64,000 bases of DNA. Source: Epiperipatus broadwayi. Lineage: Eukaryota; Onychophora; Udeonychophora; Euonychophora; Peripatidae. Every line of letters begins with the position of its first letter. Positions within the stretch are counted from its first letter, which is position 1. Shown piece after piece: positions 1 through 11,461 of this stretch. The stretch covers positions 2,492,661 to 2,556,660 of the forward strand of contig JAQFVV010000158.1 of assembly GCA_028023455.1 (NCBI GenBank), read 5' to 3'. Position numbers and translations under genes: made by a program. Below the pieces are notes generated by a model that saw only the letters and a list, made by a program, of their open reading frames with translations, was not told the origin of the DNA and searched no databases.

Positions 1-118
1 ATTAGTAATAACATGCAGGTTAGTATAGAACATTAATCTGTATGTTATTATTAACAATTGAATATATTTAGAAATGTATAAATAAAGTTTGTTAGATGAT
101 GAAAATAGTCCAAGATGT
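1..118 (+). repeat. FB-T arm fragment cut by window edge
   Basis: This stretch resembles the right arm of the FB-T element at 10830-11446. Shared landmarks in the same order are a gttattactaacaa-like segment, an ataaataaagttt segment and the phrase atgatgaaaatagtccaa near 98-115. It has diverged considerably. The core and other arm would lie left of the window. No coding capacity is visible. Confidence 0.5.
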
Positions 119-3100
119 AACTAACTATATGATAACTGAATTAAATTAAATAAAAAGAACATTTATACAAAGATAAAAAAAGAATTGATGATGAAGAATC
201 TTGACGAACAACAGAAAAAATAGAAATAAAAAATCTTTCATTTGAAAAGCACAATTTAAAAGGAAGCTAAACAGTCATTAGAAAAAGAAAAAAGTTTAAA
301 GAAGTGCTCTAAACTAATTAATCAAAAGCCTTTAATTAATCAAACTACTGAAAGCATTTCCTTGATTACAGGTTATTATGAAAATTATACTGTTTGTCAA
401 CAAATCTTCCAAATCACTATATCTGGAATACAAAACCATTAGTTGTAAAGAACAAACTGATTACATTTATTTGGTTGTGGAGTAATATGACTGTTTTCCA
501 AATTGGTGGAAAATTAATATAAAAAATTTAACATAAGAAAATTCAAATGATAGTAAATTCAAAAGGACTAGCTCAAAAGCATACCTTTTCAGAACAATAA
601 TTTGATTCAAGGGCTTTCATAATATCAAGATTACAAACACATTTGATAAAAGTTTAATGATTTAAAGTTAGTAAATGAAGAGGATTATTCTTATCAGACT
701 TTGGTATAGTGATAAAGATAAAATAAGAACAAAATGATTCACTTTTACTATGGAGATTCTGAAAAGATTTCATCATCTTAAAAAAAAAAAAAATTTGCAA
801 AATGCAATTGCTTTGTCAAAAAAAATGAAAATGGGTGGTAAAATTAACAAGAGTTAATAATTATCAAACACTTCCTGGAACTGGTTAATAGCAAATTTGC
901 AGTTGTTATACAAGTTTATATATTCAGCAATATAATAATGAGTTTAAATTTCTGAATTCATGAAAGAGATTGCATGATTTATTATATTCGGCTTGATAGA
1001 TCAGTGATGCATTTATCAATAGCAATTCACATTCAGAAAGATCTGTTTTTAAAACAACCAATTGTGCAAAAAAAAAAAAATCCTAAGAATGTCTAATGCT
1101 ATTGACAAATGTCTAAAACCAACACTACTATGAACTTGAAAATAAAATAGTCTTTGATGATACAATGACAATTTCATAGCATAAAAATTCCATCACAACA
1201 ACAATGAATTTTCTCGGACATTTTTCATTACTGAAGTAGAACCAAAAACTGATACTGAACAGCAGATTACTCTCTTTCTCTGGTCAAGTGCTCAACAGTA
1301 AATAAACAATTCAGTATAAACGCACAACAATATAAATAAAAGCTTGAAACTGATAACAGGAATTTGATTTTTGGAGCTGAGATAAAATTCAATACTCAAT
1401 AAATTATGTTAATTTAAGTTGAAGTCTAATCATATTATTGTGAAAGATAATATTAATCATTTCAATAAAGAGGTTTACAATCATAAATTTTTCATGTTTA
1501 AACATTATCTTCTGTATAAATAGATATTAAAAAATCTGTAGCCTGTGAATCAATTTACTATGGATCTGCTATAACGAATTAAGTGGTTCCAGATGATTCA
1601 TTTATTCCCTGTAGCTTACAATATAATGTAACTATTTAGAAGTGATCAGTTCTAGATTCACTAGCTAAAGCAAAGATACCATCTAAAACAATAATTTAAA
1701 CAGGAAAAATACAATACAAAATTTTAAATATATATATAATTAATTGCTGAACATAATATACAATTCAATTTTATAAAAACAAAAGTAAAAATTCTAATAA
1801 AAATTCACAAAATGTTGATTCCTTGAGTCGTATTATTTGTAGAGCTTCTGCCTATTACTTAACAAGACATTTTTTCCTTTTTAACATTATATTTTAACTG
1901 TGATTTCTGCCACATAGTGAAATTTACCATCAATCTTCTAAAAACAAAAACCAACTTTCACACATTTACCAAAGTTACATTACTTTTGCTTTCTAGCTTG
2001 GGATTTTTTTGACAGCATTAACCTAGGCTTCTAATTAATTCATCTGTTTAGAAAGGCCCTAAAAAATTTTGTGCTTACATGTGCTATTTCAACCAAAGCT
2101 TATATTGAAAAATTTTCATTAATTGACAGTTTTATAGATTTTTTTGTTTTAGAACTTTTTTCTTCTTGATATTCTATTCAGTTTTCTGTATCAATGAAAA
2201 TAAAAAATTAAACCAGTTCTAAAAGTGCAAATATATATATATATATAAAAAATCTATTTTCACTTGGAAACATTTTTTTATAGTATTATTCAATTTTCTC
2301 ACTCACTTTTCAGAAAAATTTTGAAATGTCTTGCACTTACATACAAACTATGTCAAACAATAGCATTTATCGTAGCATTTTCATTCACTGACAGCTTTAG
2401 TTTTTTTGTTTAGAAAAAAAAAATATTTTTTTTTTCATGACAATATTAATCAGTTTTCTAATTCAGATTTTTAAGCTTATTACCAAAATTATTAAATATA
2501 TGCAGCTGAATAATTAAAAAAATAGTAAATACAGCATATTTTCACTACAAGAGTTACAAATAAACAGGTAAGTGAACTAGATTAGCAACCAAAACCTTAT
2601 ATAGCAAAAAGGTTTCCTTTTCTAGTGTTCATTGTATATTTTTAGAATTGCTTAATGTTAAATTCTATAAAGCAGATCTCACTCAAATTTTTTCGGTTTA
2701 AGTATGAAGGTATTCACAGAAATTTATTGAATACATACAACAAAATTTTATATGTACAAAAACAATTTATGGATTATATGAATGAAATAAATATATATAC
2801 ATTAAGAAAGTAAAGTAAAAAAAAAAAATGTTTGCATTGTGTAGATAAAAACATTCAAGAAAAAAAAATCATTACAGAACAAATATAAGTTTAAAAAATA
2901 GATAGATAACAGTTTATTGCAAAATAGTAAAAAATATACTTACATAATTTAATTTAGCAAGTGATATGGTTCAGCAAAATAATAATAATAATAATTTATT
3001 AATAAAAAAAATTTTTTTTCTTTTTTTATGTCTTGAATGAACCAACCGATAATAAATGTTTATTTTTTAAAAAAAAAAAAAAAACCCAAACCATTTCAAC

Positions 3101-5544
3101 TCTTACAGGGAGAGGAAGTTTATTATAAAGTTTTGCTCCATTAAAAGTTTAACTTTTAGTAAAAATAAGACTTAAAACTTGGCAGATCTGAATTATGCTT
3201 AGAAAGACTCATATTTATAAAAGTGACTTCTGTTCATTTAGATTTGAGGTATAGTGGAATATTTTGTTTATGAATTTTAGTAACTGCACAATGCAAATAC
3301 AATTTATGCCTCAGTCTATCTTAAGCCAATTTCATAATTTAAAATAATGGGTTATATGAGAGAATCTATGTAAATCATAAATATATCTCAAACACACATT
3401 TTGAACTTTTTGAATATTAAACAGTCACAAATGCTCAAGTATTGACCATAAACAAAATTGAAAAATTAAACAAAGACAAAACTGAAACACGAGACACTGG
3501 AAATTTTATATGACTAGGAAGAAATTTATATGTATAGTTTCTAAAATCTGGTATGGACTAATTGAATTAATCTGCTAGTATTATTTTTAAAATCCAGCTA
3601 GGAATACAAGATCATAAGCAAAGATTCTTACAACTCTTAACAATCTTCCAACTTTATTTTTAGTATAACATCATCAACAATAAGTTTATAATACAATTAA
3701 TTACAAATAGAAATTATATATACTGTATATACATTATTCTTTAAATCAAAACACATTTGAAATTTTCTTGAATGTCATTTAAATACCCAAAATTAATATC
3801 AAAATATTTATACACTTTTAGTCTAATATTTATTAGCAAAGTAATTGATGAAATTTATATTCAATTTTAGACTCAGTTATCAAAATAAAAACCTTATAAT
3901 TTATTTTGTTAATGCATCACTTTGTTAGTTCATTTCAATAGTGACTAAAGTGCATTATATATATATTTAATGAGCAATTTATTAAAATTACATATCAATA
4001 GAATTTCCTATAAGTCTTTTTGAAAGATATCATGTATGTATCATTATTTATTCCAGAAATCTAACTACTTAAAATCTTAAGATCACATAATATTATCAGG
4101 CACATTTTATTGAATTAATAAAGACAGATGTGATCCATTATTACATATGTTTTTAAAGACAGAAAGATTATGATGAAGATAATAATAATAAATACAAAAA
4201 TAAGGACTATCAATTTAAGCAAAGTGACAGCAATTACTTGTATTTATTTAAAGAAAAACCGTTATAATAATAAAATAAGTGTATAATGCATTGTAGAATA
4301 AAGAAAAGTGATTGATATTAATATTGCATTATAAACTACTTAATATTTTACAAAAACAGGTGTGTAGACTATTAAGATAATGAAAAAACAAATAGCTTGC
4401 TGCTAGAAGTAGAAAATTTTGTTTTGCAGTTCCAATTAAGCATATGAGAAACAGATGGCCTATTGCTAGAAATAAAAAATGGTTCTGCAGTTTCTGCAAA
4501 ACATTGTGAGAGTAATAAAGAACAACAGGCATAATAAGAATTTCATAAAGTAATGAGAATGAAAAATGATATAATTCATAGCTAATTAGCGATTCATAAA
4601 TCTAAAAATCGCGATCTCTGCGCAATACATAGAACTCACAGGTAACATCTGTTAAAAAAGCACTTCTCATATTATATATAGATACAATTTAACCTGATAT
4701 TTCCCGGCAGTATTTTTTTTTAATAAAACTTCAATTTATTTATTTATTTCTGATTATAAGGATAAAATAACTTTGTTTTGAAAAAAAAAAGTAATTCATT
4801 TTTTTAATATTGATTTTAAAGCTATTTTTCGTTTGCTTGTTTAAAGGACGCAGTCCTGTGTGCATCCAATCATAATTACCTTTTCCCATTACCTCGAAAA
4901 AGTGTTTCTAACTGTTCACATATATACAAACCTTAATCGTTTCCCCTTCAGTGAGTTTGCATAATAACCTATTTTAGAAGAATTTCTTTTGTTTAATAAT
5001 AATTCTGTTATCTTTGAAAAAGTATTTTGCTTTTAATATAAAGCTTATTTCAGTGATCATTTTTTCAAACAGATAAGATTGTCATATAAGAAGCATTAAA
5101 TTAAACTGACAGTTTACTTTTTAAATGAACTTAGTAAATAATAAAGATGAGAGTTGACATCAGTCAGCTGGTGGGATACTTCAGAAAAGAAAACTTGTTT
5201 ACTTGAAAATAAAAATTCATTTAACTTATATACAATTATAGATGAGTCAGTTTGAAAAAAAAAATCTAAGTGATAAATAACATCATCTTTCATTTTTGAG
5301 AAGTTTAGACATTTCTTCTACTTTAACTCCCATTTTGTAATAGATTGATGAGAAACGGAAGATAAATTAATAGATACAAGTAAACACTATATATATATAC
5401 TTCTATTTCATTTTATGTCATCTGCCAAAAGATAGTGCTCAAGTTTCAGCCCATTAATCCTTAATATCCCGAAATGTTCTCTTTATTTTAAAAAATTATA
5501 TTTATTGACATAACAAAAATTGTACAGATGAATATTAAATAAAC
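119..5544. other. AT-rich non-coding stretch
   Basis: No gene is supported in these 5.4 kb. Content is AT-rich sequence with homopolymer runs (for example A runs near 780, 1068, 2818 and 3070) and short TA runs near 2230, 3955 and 5390. A weak coding relic at 265-444 is listed separately. A lone donor-like motif, AAACAG followed by GTAAGT, sits near 2564-2575, but no matching acceptor-bounded exon is convincing. Confidence 0.6.
265..444 (+). pseudogene. short coding relic, unidentified
   Basis: One plus-strand frame stays open for about 58 codons with protein-like composition (Lys/Glu-rich start, then a segment reading SISLITGYYENYTVCQQIF) and ends at a TAG near 442. Flanking frames are riddled with stops. 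No family is recognised. It may be a decayed transposon fragment or chance. Confidence 0.2.
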
Positions 5545-5882
5545 TTTGATAATGTTGGCTCAAATCCATTGCGGGTATTGGCTTCTTCCATCAAGGCTGG
5601 CTTGGTAATGTGGGTGTCCTAAGTCTGGTAGATGTATGGCACAGCCATTAACTGCACTAACAGGTTGATGTATGAGTAAGTAGCATTCTATTTTGTTGGT
5701 ATTGTCCACCCCTTTTGAGGTTGGCTCTATAATGCTGATGTATCAGAACTGGTATCCATGTGGTGTGGAATCACTGCCTATCTAGCAGGATCCAGCATGT
5801 TGCATTATAGACTGCTTCATTTACAATACACTATAATGTCAATATATCAGGTCCAATATTCATGTTGAGTTAGTGGGCCATA

Positions 5883-6620
5883 CTAATAGGTTCCATGTAT
5901 TTGTAAATAAGAATCTAGAGAATAATATCTTGTCCTTGTTCTGAAGAACTTTAAGCTTATCGAAAAATATAGCATTGGGGTCCGGTGCTGGTTGTGTAAA
6001 CTTTGTCCCACATCTTGTGTACCAAAGAAGTATGTCAGGAAGGTAGATAACCTAATAACCATAAAGTCTCCAGAGGAGAGACAACCCCTGATGTCCAGGA
6101 TTTTATCCACTGCTATAATGCAGTGTTGAGAGATAGCATGTCTAATACTGTTATAGCCTGGACCTATATTTATCAGATGATTAAAAGTCTCCTCTCCTCT
6201 AGAGCAGGCATGACAGATTGGGTCTATTTTATTTAGAAACCGCTTAAAGTGTAAAAATGTATTAGTTGACATGGAGACCATATTAACCTTGATCAGATAA
6301 TCCAAAAGTTTGGGCTCCAATAGCAGAGATTTAAATATTGTGGTGATTCTATGATTGCTGCACAGTAGGTATGTACACATAGCTATATTTTCAGGATTCA
6401 GCAGGTGATATGCCTGCCAGATAATAATTTTATTTTTAAACCCTACCATTGAGTGTCCAATGTATAGAAATTGTTGCTTAATAATAGTGTCAAGCCATGT
6501 GTCTTTACTGGGAGGGGGGCTGCCAGTAGGTATTACAGTCTCTATGATAGCTGATAGAGAGTTTTTTTTACCGAGGTTGCCTTTTTGAAAATTAATTGCC
6601 TGTATTGAATGGAGACCCAT
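5883..6620 (-). pseudogene. LINE ORF2 C-terminal domain with CxxC-H motif (fragment)
   Basis: The 245-codon frame continues the LINE ORF2 after a frameshift. It opens with MGLHSIQAINFQKGN, in the place of the GGL...N motif after the thumb. Further on it has DPICHACSRGEETFNHLI, a Cys-x2-Cys...Glu-x3-His arrangement typical of the RT-associated zinc-binding region. The frame is open to its stop near 5883. Long uninterrupted frames suggest the insertion is not extremely old. Confidence 0.65.
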
Positions 6621-6626
6621 ACCATT

Positions 6627-7112
6627 CTATCTCCTGTGAAACTGAAGTCTGCAGATGCTAATTGCAGTGGTCCATCCTCTCCATAAAAGCTGACTGCAGA
6701 GCCTCTGAATTTGTAAGCTGAATGATTTGATAACTGTCATTATTGGCAAGTGGTAATTTATGCTCACCATGATCTTCATATTAATCAGAGCAATCTTCCC
6801 TTGTAGGGACAGGCATGTCCTTGACAGCGATTGAATCACCTCGGTAGCATTGTTTATGATGGATTTTTGTAGGCAGACAGACATAGCAGTCTGTGACTTG
6901 AAGATAGGGAACCCTAGAAAACCCCGAGGTTCCACTAAAAAATTGGATATTTTCCTACCGGTATTGATGCACCAGGATAACGACTTGTGAGGATTGATGG
7001 ATAGCTCGTAATGTTGAGTATAATTGGTAATGATAGAGTGAAGTGTCTTCAGATGTTTACGGGAGGGGAGGATCACCTGTTCCTCTGATGTTTTATAAAA
7101 CATAAACTTCAA
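6627..7112 (-). pseudogene. LINE reverse transcriptase, post-catalytic region (fragment)
   Basis: The 161-codon frame starts just after where the RT catalytic aspartates would be. It shows the usual order of a LINE thumb region: a KSLSWCINTGRK segment, then RGFLGFPIF (the F/YLG motif after the palm), a helix around LSLQGKIALINMKIMVSINY, and IQRLCSQLLWRG (the conserved LW motif). It ends at a stop, and the next block continues in another frame, so a frameshift separates the two. It cannot make an active enzyme. Confidence 0.65.
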
Positions 7113-7120
7113 AATTTATG

Positions 7121-8793
7121 AATAGTAAATAAATTCTCACTGAGTTGTTGATACAGTGATGTATTAAGCTGAACTATATCCGATTAAGTTCTCTACCAAG
7201 AAAAAACAATAATTCTATTATCCTGAGACTTTAGATCACAATAATAAAAGAATTAAGTCAGAAATAATTTAGGAAGTTATTCCGAGCTAAATACCCACAG
7301 TTAGCCATCGAAAAAGAACAAAAAACACAATAGTAATCAACAACATTAAAATGAGCACTACAAGAATTCGATAAAAATACACTCCTTATATCTCTCTATG
7401 ATACAGAAACAGCTAATTGCAATTCTTAGTTAATTTATAATAGCTAACAATGTACTTTTTTTTTTTTTTTTTCATTAAAAAACTTCAATTTAAAAGAACT
7501 GGGAAATTCAGCTGAAATCAATATAATTTTATATTTTACAATTTTTATTCTATGGTTTTTGGTTCATAGTATCGAGATGAAAATATAAAAATAACATTGC
7601 AGATAAAAACAAAATACACTAGTTATATATTTTTATTCTTAAAAAAATAAATAAAAGGCTGAGACAAGTGTTAACAATCAATACTAAAAAATTATCAATA
7701 AACAAAGTGGTGAAACTAAAATTATAATCAATTAATTATGCATTTGGAACAATAGTGCAAAATGAAAATAATTAAACACTCAAATAGGTTGTTAAACAAC
7801 AAGTATTATAATATTTTAATACAATTCTTTTTCCCAATAATATTCTTTTATTCCTTCAGAGTAAATAGTGTACATATAAACATTAATAATTTTATTTTAT
7901 ATACTATACATAAATGAAAATATGACAGTATTAAGCATTTATATAACCATATTATCAAGCTAAAAGTAATATTTATTTATTTTATTAGCATTCATGTATA
8001 TTAGGGTTGAATAAACTAATTACATTTATTCGGAAAAAATGTAAATTAAGTGAATGAAAAAGGTAAAAATCAAATATAACTCAAGAAATCACACATTATA
8101 AAAAAACAATAATCCCTATATAATATTCAAATGGCAAGCAAGGATTTAATGGCATTTGAGTTTCTCATCATTTCAGAGGCTGAAAAGACCAAACATGATC
8201 TGTGAAATTCTGTTACAATACTATCCACATATAAATAATTTTGTCAGATAATTGTGGCCAATGATTCCCTAATGAGCAATGAGATTAATATAATTTAATT
8301 TCTAAAAATTGTTATAGTGTGAATGGAAAATGATCATGAGTTCTCTTTATTTGTAAAGCATCCAGCTCTCAAAACAATATATGTATATAATAGAATATTT
8401 TGCCAGGATGTCACTATTAATGTGAACAATCTTTATTAAATTATATATTACTTTACTCATGTGAATGAACTAAAGCTTTAAATGCAATTAAGCATGAGAA
8501 CCCACGAAGCACATTAGCAACTTTTTTATTTATTTGCTAGTATCAAGAGGATATAACTTGCAGCTAAAATAGCATTCATACATTAAAAAGAAAGTCCAAT
8601 ATCTATAACAAACACAAGGTAAGAAATGGATTGTAATAAACATCTAAATTTTCAAAAGAAAAATATCCCAAGATCATTAAAATACAACATAACAAAAAAA
8701 AAAGTACAATATTTCCATGGAAAGATTTTAAATAATAATTTAGAAAAATCATTAAATTCATAACAAATTTGTTAATAGAAGCAATAAAAAAAC
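7121..8793. other. AT-rich non-coding stretch
   Basis: No gene is seen. A possible acceptor (a pyrimidine-rich tract ending TTTCAG near 8176) precedes about 75 open bases, but no donor closes them, so no exon is called. Confidence 0.6.
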
Positions 8794-8935
8794 AATTGGT
8801 TTATTGCCTGGGAGTTCATAAAAATTCAAACACTAGACAAAAGCACCAATCCATGATCCTTGAATTCCAAAATTGCCACCCTAGCATTGCATTAAACCAG
8901 CCAGTGCAATGAATACTGCACATAGCTATAGTCAC
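8794..8935 (-). repeat. SINE-A copy 1 (tRNA-related SINE)
   Basis: On the minus strand this copy reads from a head with A-box-like TGGTTTAATGC and B-box-like GGAATTCAAGGATC to a 3' part containing TATGAACTCCCAGGCAATA and AAACCAATTG, then a T-rich tail. The 3' part matches copies at 41008-41150, 44735-44845 and 48769-48890. Pol III boxes are degenerate. No function beyond mobile DNA is implied. Confidence 0.5.
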
Positions 8936-10814
8936 ATATGGAGATACAGTACACAAAAAACTAGATCTCAGTTAAGAATGGATTGGGACATCAATCACTA
9001 AAACTTATTATAGTCAGACTAGTAGGCAATCCATGCAATAAGTGACTCTATTGGTCTATTCAAGTTTATCAGCATGTATGTGATTTAGTAATGAACAAAA
9101 AAAAGTCTATGGTGCAAAACTATACATATGGAGAAATATATAGAGATAAACTCATCTTTTGAATCATAACAATGTAAGGATTGTAATCTAGAATGATAGA
9201 AAACCCTTTTCGATAAAATGCCATTTTGCTATTGGTAAAAGCTAATATCATGGGGAGCATATTTAAAGTGTAAACTTAGTATTATAGAGAAAAAAATCAA
9301 AACAGAACAGTAAAATTCATAAACATTTTTTCAAAAACATTGTAATTGCTTTTATATATATATACGCACACAGATTTATTACATTTAAGAAGATATTATC
9401 ATTATTGGACCAAATTTAATAAAAAAAACTGTCTCAAATATATTCTTGCAATATATATATATATAATATTATTTATTTTAAAAGAAAAATATAAAATCAT
9501 ATAGCTTCAATAATTTATAAATTTGGCTCAAAACTTTTTTCTTTGATACAGAAATATATACATAGACTATATAGTTAAAAAAAAAATCATAAAGATTATT
9601 TTATCTGCTTTTATCATTTGTTTCTGAGGTGTTTCTTTCTTTAGAACAAACACTGTCCTTTACACAATTATGCTTTATTATAACCAACATACTTCTTAAT
9701 CTCTATTTCTGAAAGATTACATCTGAAAGTCCTTACTTTTTTTACATTCATCCTTCACTTTTAATTAAAGCAATTCTATTTATTACTTGCTAATAAACTA
9801 TCCTTCCCATATTTCTATTATTTCTCTACAAATTGAAAATGCTCTGAGCAATTTCATTAATATTCCAAACAAAAATAAAGTAATACAAAAAAATTTGATT
9901 GACATTTCCCTGCTTTGCTAAAGATATTATATATTCTCTAAAAAAGATATTAATTTTACTTTATGCATTTGATTAATTAAATATGAATATGGAACAAAGC
10001 CACTTATTTTCATTTTGAAAAAAAAAAAAGACATAATATTTTACTGCTTTTAATTTATAAAATATCTTTTATTGAGATTTTCATTTTAAAAAATATATAC
10101 ATATGGCATGAAGTTTACCCTAAATATAATGAATTCCAAAAAGGTGAATATCATTTTTTTTCTCATAATTTTTCCCTCTTCCTGCCCCCAAAGATATTTA
10201 TCTAAAAATAATAAATAATATATTAAGTTTCATCTAATTATAGTTTTTTAAAAATATATTTTTAATTATAGTATTTTTCAAGACTTTCCATCAAAATAAT
10301 TTAATGAAAATACATCAAAGGATAATTTTTGTTTGTAGTATAAAATTAATTTTTAAAATAAACAAATTCATTTTATAATGAAGCCAACCCTCTACTTATA
10401 ACGACCTGACTTATATAAATTGGAACTTAAACAAACAATTTCTAACGTATAATAATTTTTTTTAAAAAATCGTGTTGTATAAGTCAATATATACAAAAGC
10501 CAAGACAGTACTCAGTTCACGCTGTATTCATTTCTTAAATATATTATAATTTAAATGTGTGATCATGTTTATTAATAAAGTTTATTTTGGGTTACATTGA
10601 AAGCTTTACAGAATTTAAAAGAATTTGTAAAATATTTTCCTTAAGTAATAAAACAAAAGTTACTAACTTATGAGAGACAAAAAAAAAAAAAAATCAATAA
10701 AATTCTTGAATTGTATCAGAAAACTCGAATTTTGCACGAATAGCTTATCCAAGAATATCAAATAGATAACTGCAAATAGGCATCACTAATATAAATTCTG
10801 AAATCTATAAAAAC
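8936..10814. other. AT-rich non-coding stretch
   Basis: No gene is supported. Only short TA runs (9350-9365, 9450-9465) and A-runs stand out. Confidence 0.6.
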
Positions 10815-10973
10815 TTAAAAAAATAATAAGATGTGATATGTTGGACTATTTCCATCATTTATGAGTGAATGTTGAATGTATTTAAAATTTTAAACTTTAT
10901 TTAAACTTTCCAAATACAAACAACTTGTTAGTAATAACACACAAATAGACAATACAGGTTAAATTACACAACG

Positions 10974-11006
10974 TTTCGAGTAATATTATTCTCCACTCTT
11001 CTTCAG
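10974..11006 (-). ncRNA. hammerhead-like motif, FB-T left arm
   Basis: Reading the minus strand: CTGAAGA (fits the hammerhead CUGANGA box), one extra A, stem II 5' strand GAGTGG, a loop, 3' strand TTACTC, then GAAAC. The box order and stem II match a hammerhead core. A GTC/GTG cleavage triplet and a convincing stem I were not found nearby, so this may be a relic or a look-alike. Confidence 0.35.
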
Positions 11007-11045
11007 GTGTTGCTGGCCTATATGCACAATGACAATATTTGCTTA

Positions 11046-11124
11046 GAAGTTGAACTCACACCTTTAGATTCTTGAATATTGAATTTAAGGCAAATGCTTT
11101 ACTAACTGAGCTATTCTGTCAAAG
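11046..11124 (-). other. tRNA-like core of FB-T
   Basis: The minus strand contains an A-box match TAGCTCAGTTAGTAAAGC (11096-11113) and a B-box-like GTGTGAGTTCAACTTC (11046-11061). Box spacing is about 10 nt longer than in a normal type I tRNA, and the acceptor stem is not preserved. It is a tRNA-derived Pol III promoter relic rather than a tRNA gene. Confidence 0.6.
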
Positions 11125-11235
11125 GCAACATATAGTAGAAATTTGATATATTTATATATGAGAGTTGGTTCAAATCCTCCAGAGTCCTTCAATTTCTAAG
11201 CAAATACTGTCACTGTGCATATAGGCCAGCAACAT

Positions 11236-11268
11236 CTGAAGAAGAGTGGAGAACAACACTACTCGAAA
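11236..11268 (+). ncRNA. hammerhead-like motif, FB-T right arm
   Basis: CTGAAGA (11236-11242) is followed by one A, then GAGTGG (11244-11249), a 9-nt loop, CTACTC (11259-11264) and GAAA (11265-11268). Stem II forms six pairs with one G-U. It mirrors the left-arm motif and also points away from the core. The same caveats apply: extra A before stem II and no clear stem I. Confidence 0.35.
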
Positions 11269-11461
11269 TGTGTAATTACTAAACTGTTGTTTATTTGTGT
11301 GTTATTACTAACAAGTTGTTAGTATTTGGAAAGTTTAAATAAAGTTTAAAATTTTAAATACATTCAACATTCACTCATAAATGATGGAAATAGTCCAACA
11401 TATCACATCATATAATATATCATCATTACAAACCTTCAGACAAATATTAAAAAAATAATAA

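Larger units (their letters stand above)
5545..7120 (-). mobile_element. L1/Tx1-like LINE, 5'-truncated
   Basis: The minus strand carries the C-terminal half of a non-LTR retrotransposon ORF2 followed by a presumed 3' UTR (5545-5880). Two adjoining open frames (6627-7112, then 5883-6620) encode the region after the RT catalytic box and the cysteine/histidine C-terminal domain. The RT fingers and palm with the YADD-type box are missing, so the copy is 5'-truncated just after the active site, as expected for aborted target-primed reverse transcription. The element is GC-richer than its surroundings. Clade assignment to the L1/Tx1 group rests on text similarity only. Confidence 0.7.
10815..11461 (+). 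mobile_element. FB-T element, complete copy with 15-bp flanking repeats
   Basis: A 617 bp element (10830-11446) is flanked by a perfect 15 bp direct repeat, ttaaaaaaataataa, at 10815-10829 and 11447-11461. It has inverted arms of about 225 bp (10830-11054 and 11187-11409) that are nearly perfectly complementary, a central ~130 bp core with a tRNA-like sequence on the minus strand, and a ~37 bp tail outside the right arm only. Each arm has a hammerhead-like motif reading outward. A 15 bp target-site duplication suits LINE- or Penelope-type integration. Cut-and-paste fold-back elements usually make about 9 bp. No protein is encoded, so the element would depend on enzymes supplied elsewhere. Confidence 0.8.

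Noticed and set aside
8176-8255. Possible exon after a good acceptor near 8176
   Set aside because: No GT donor closes the open frame before its stop.
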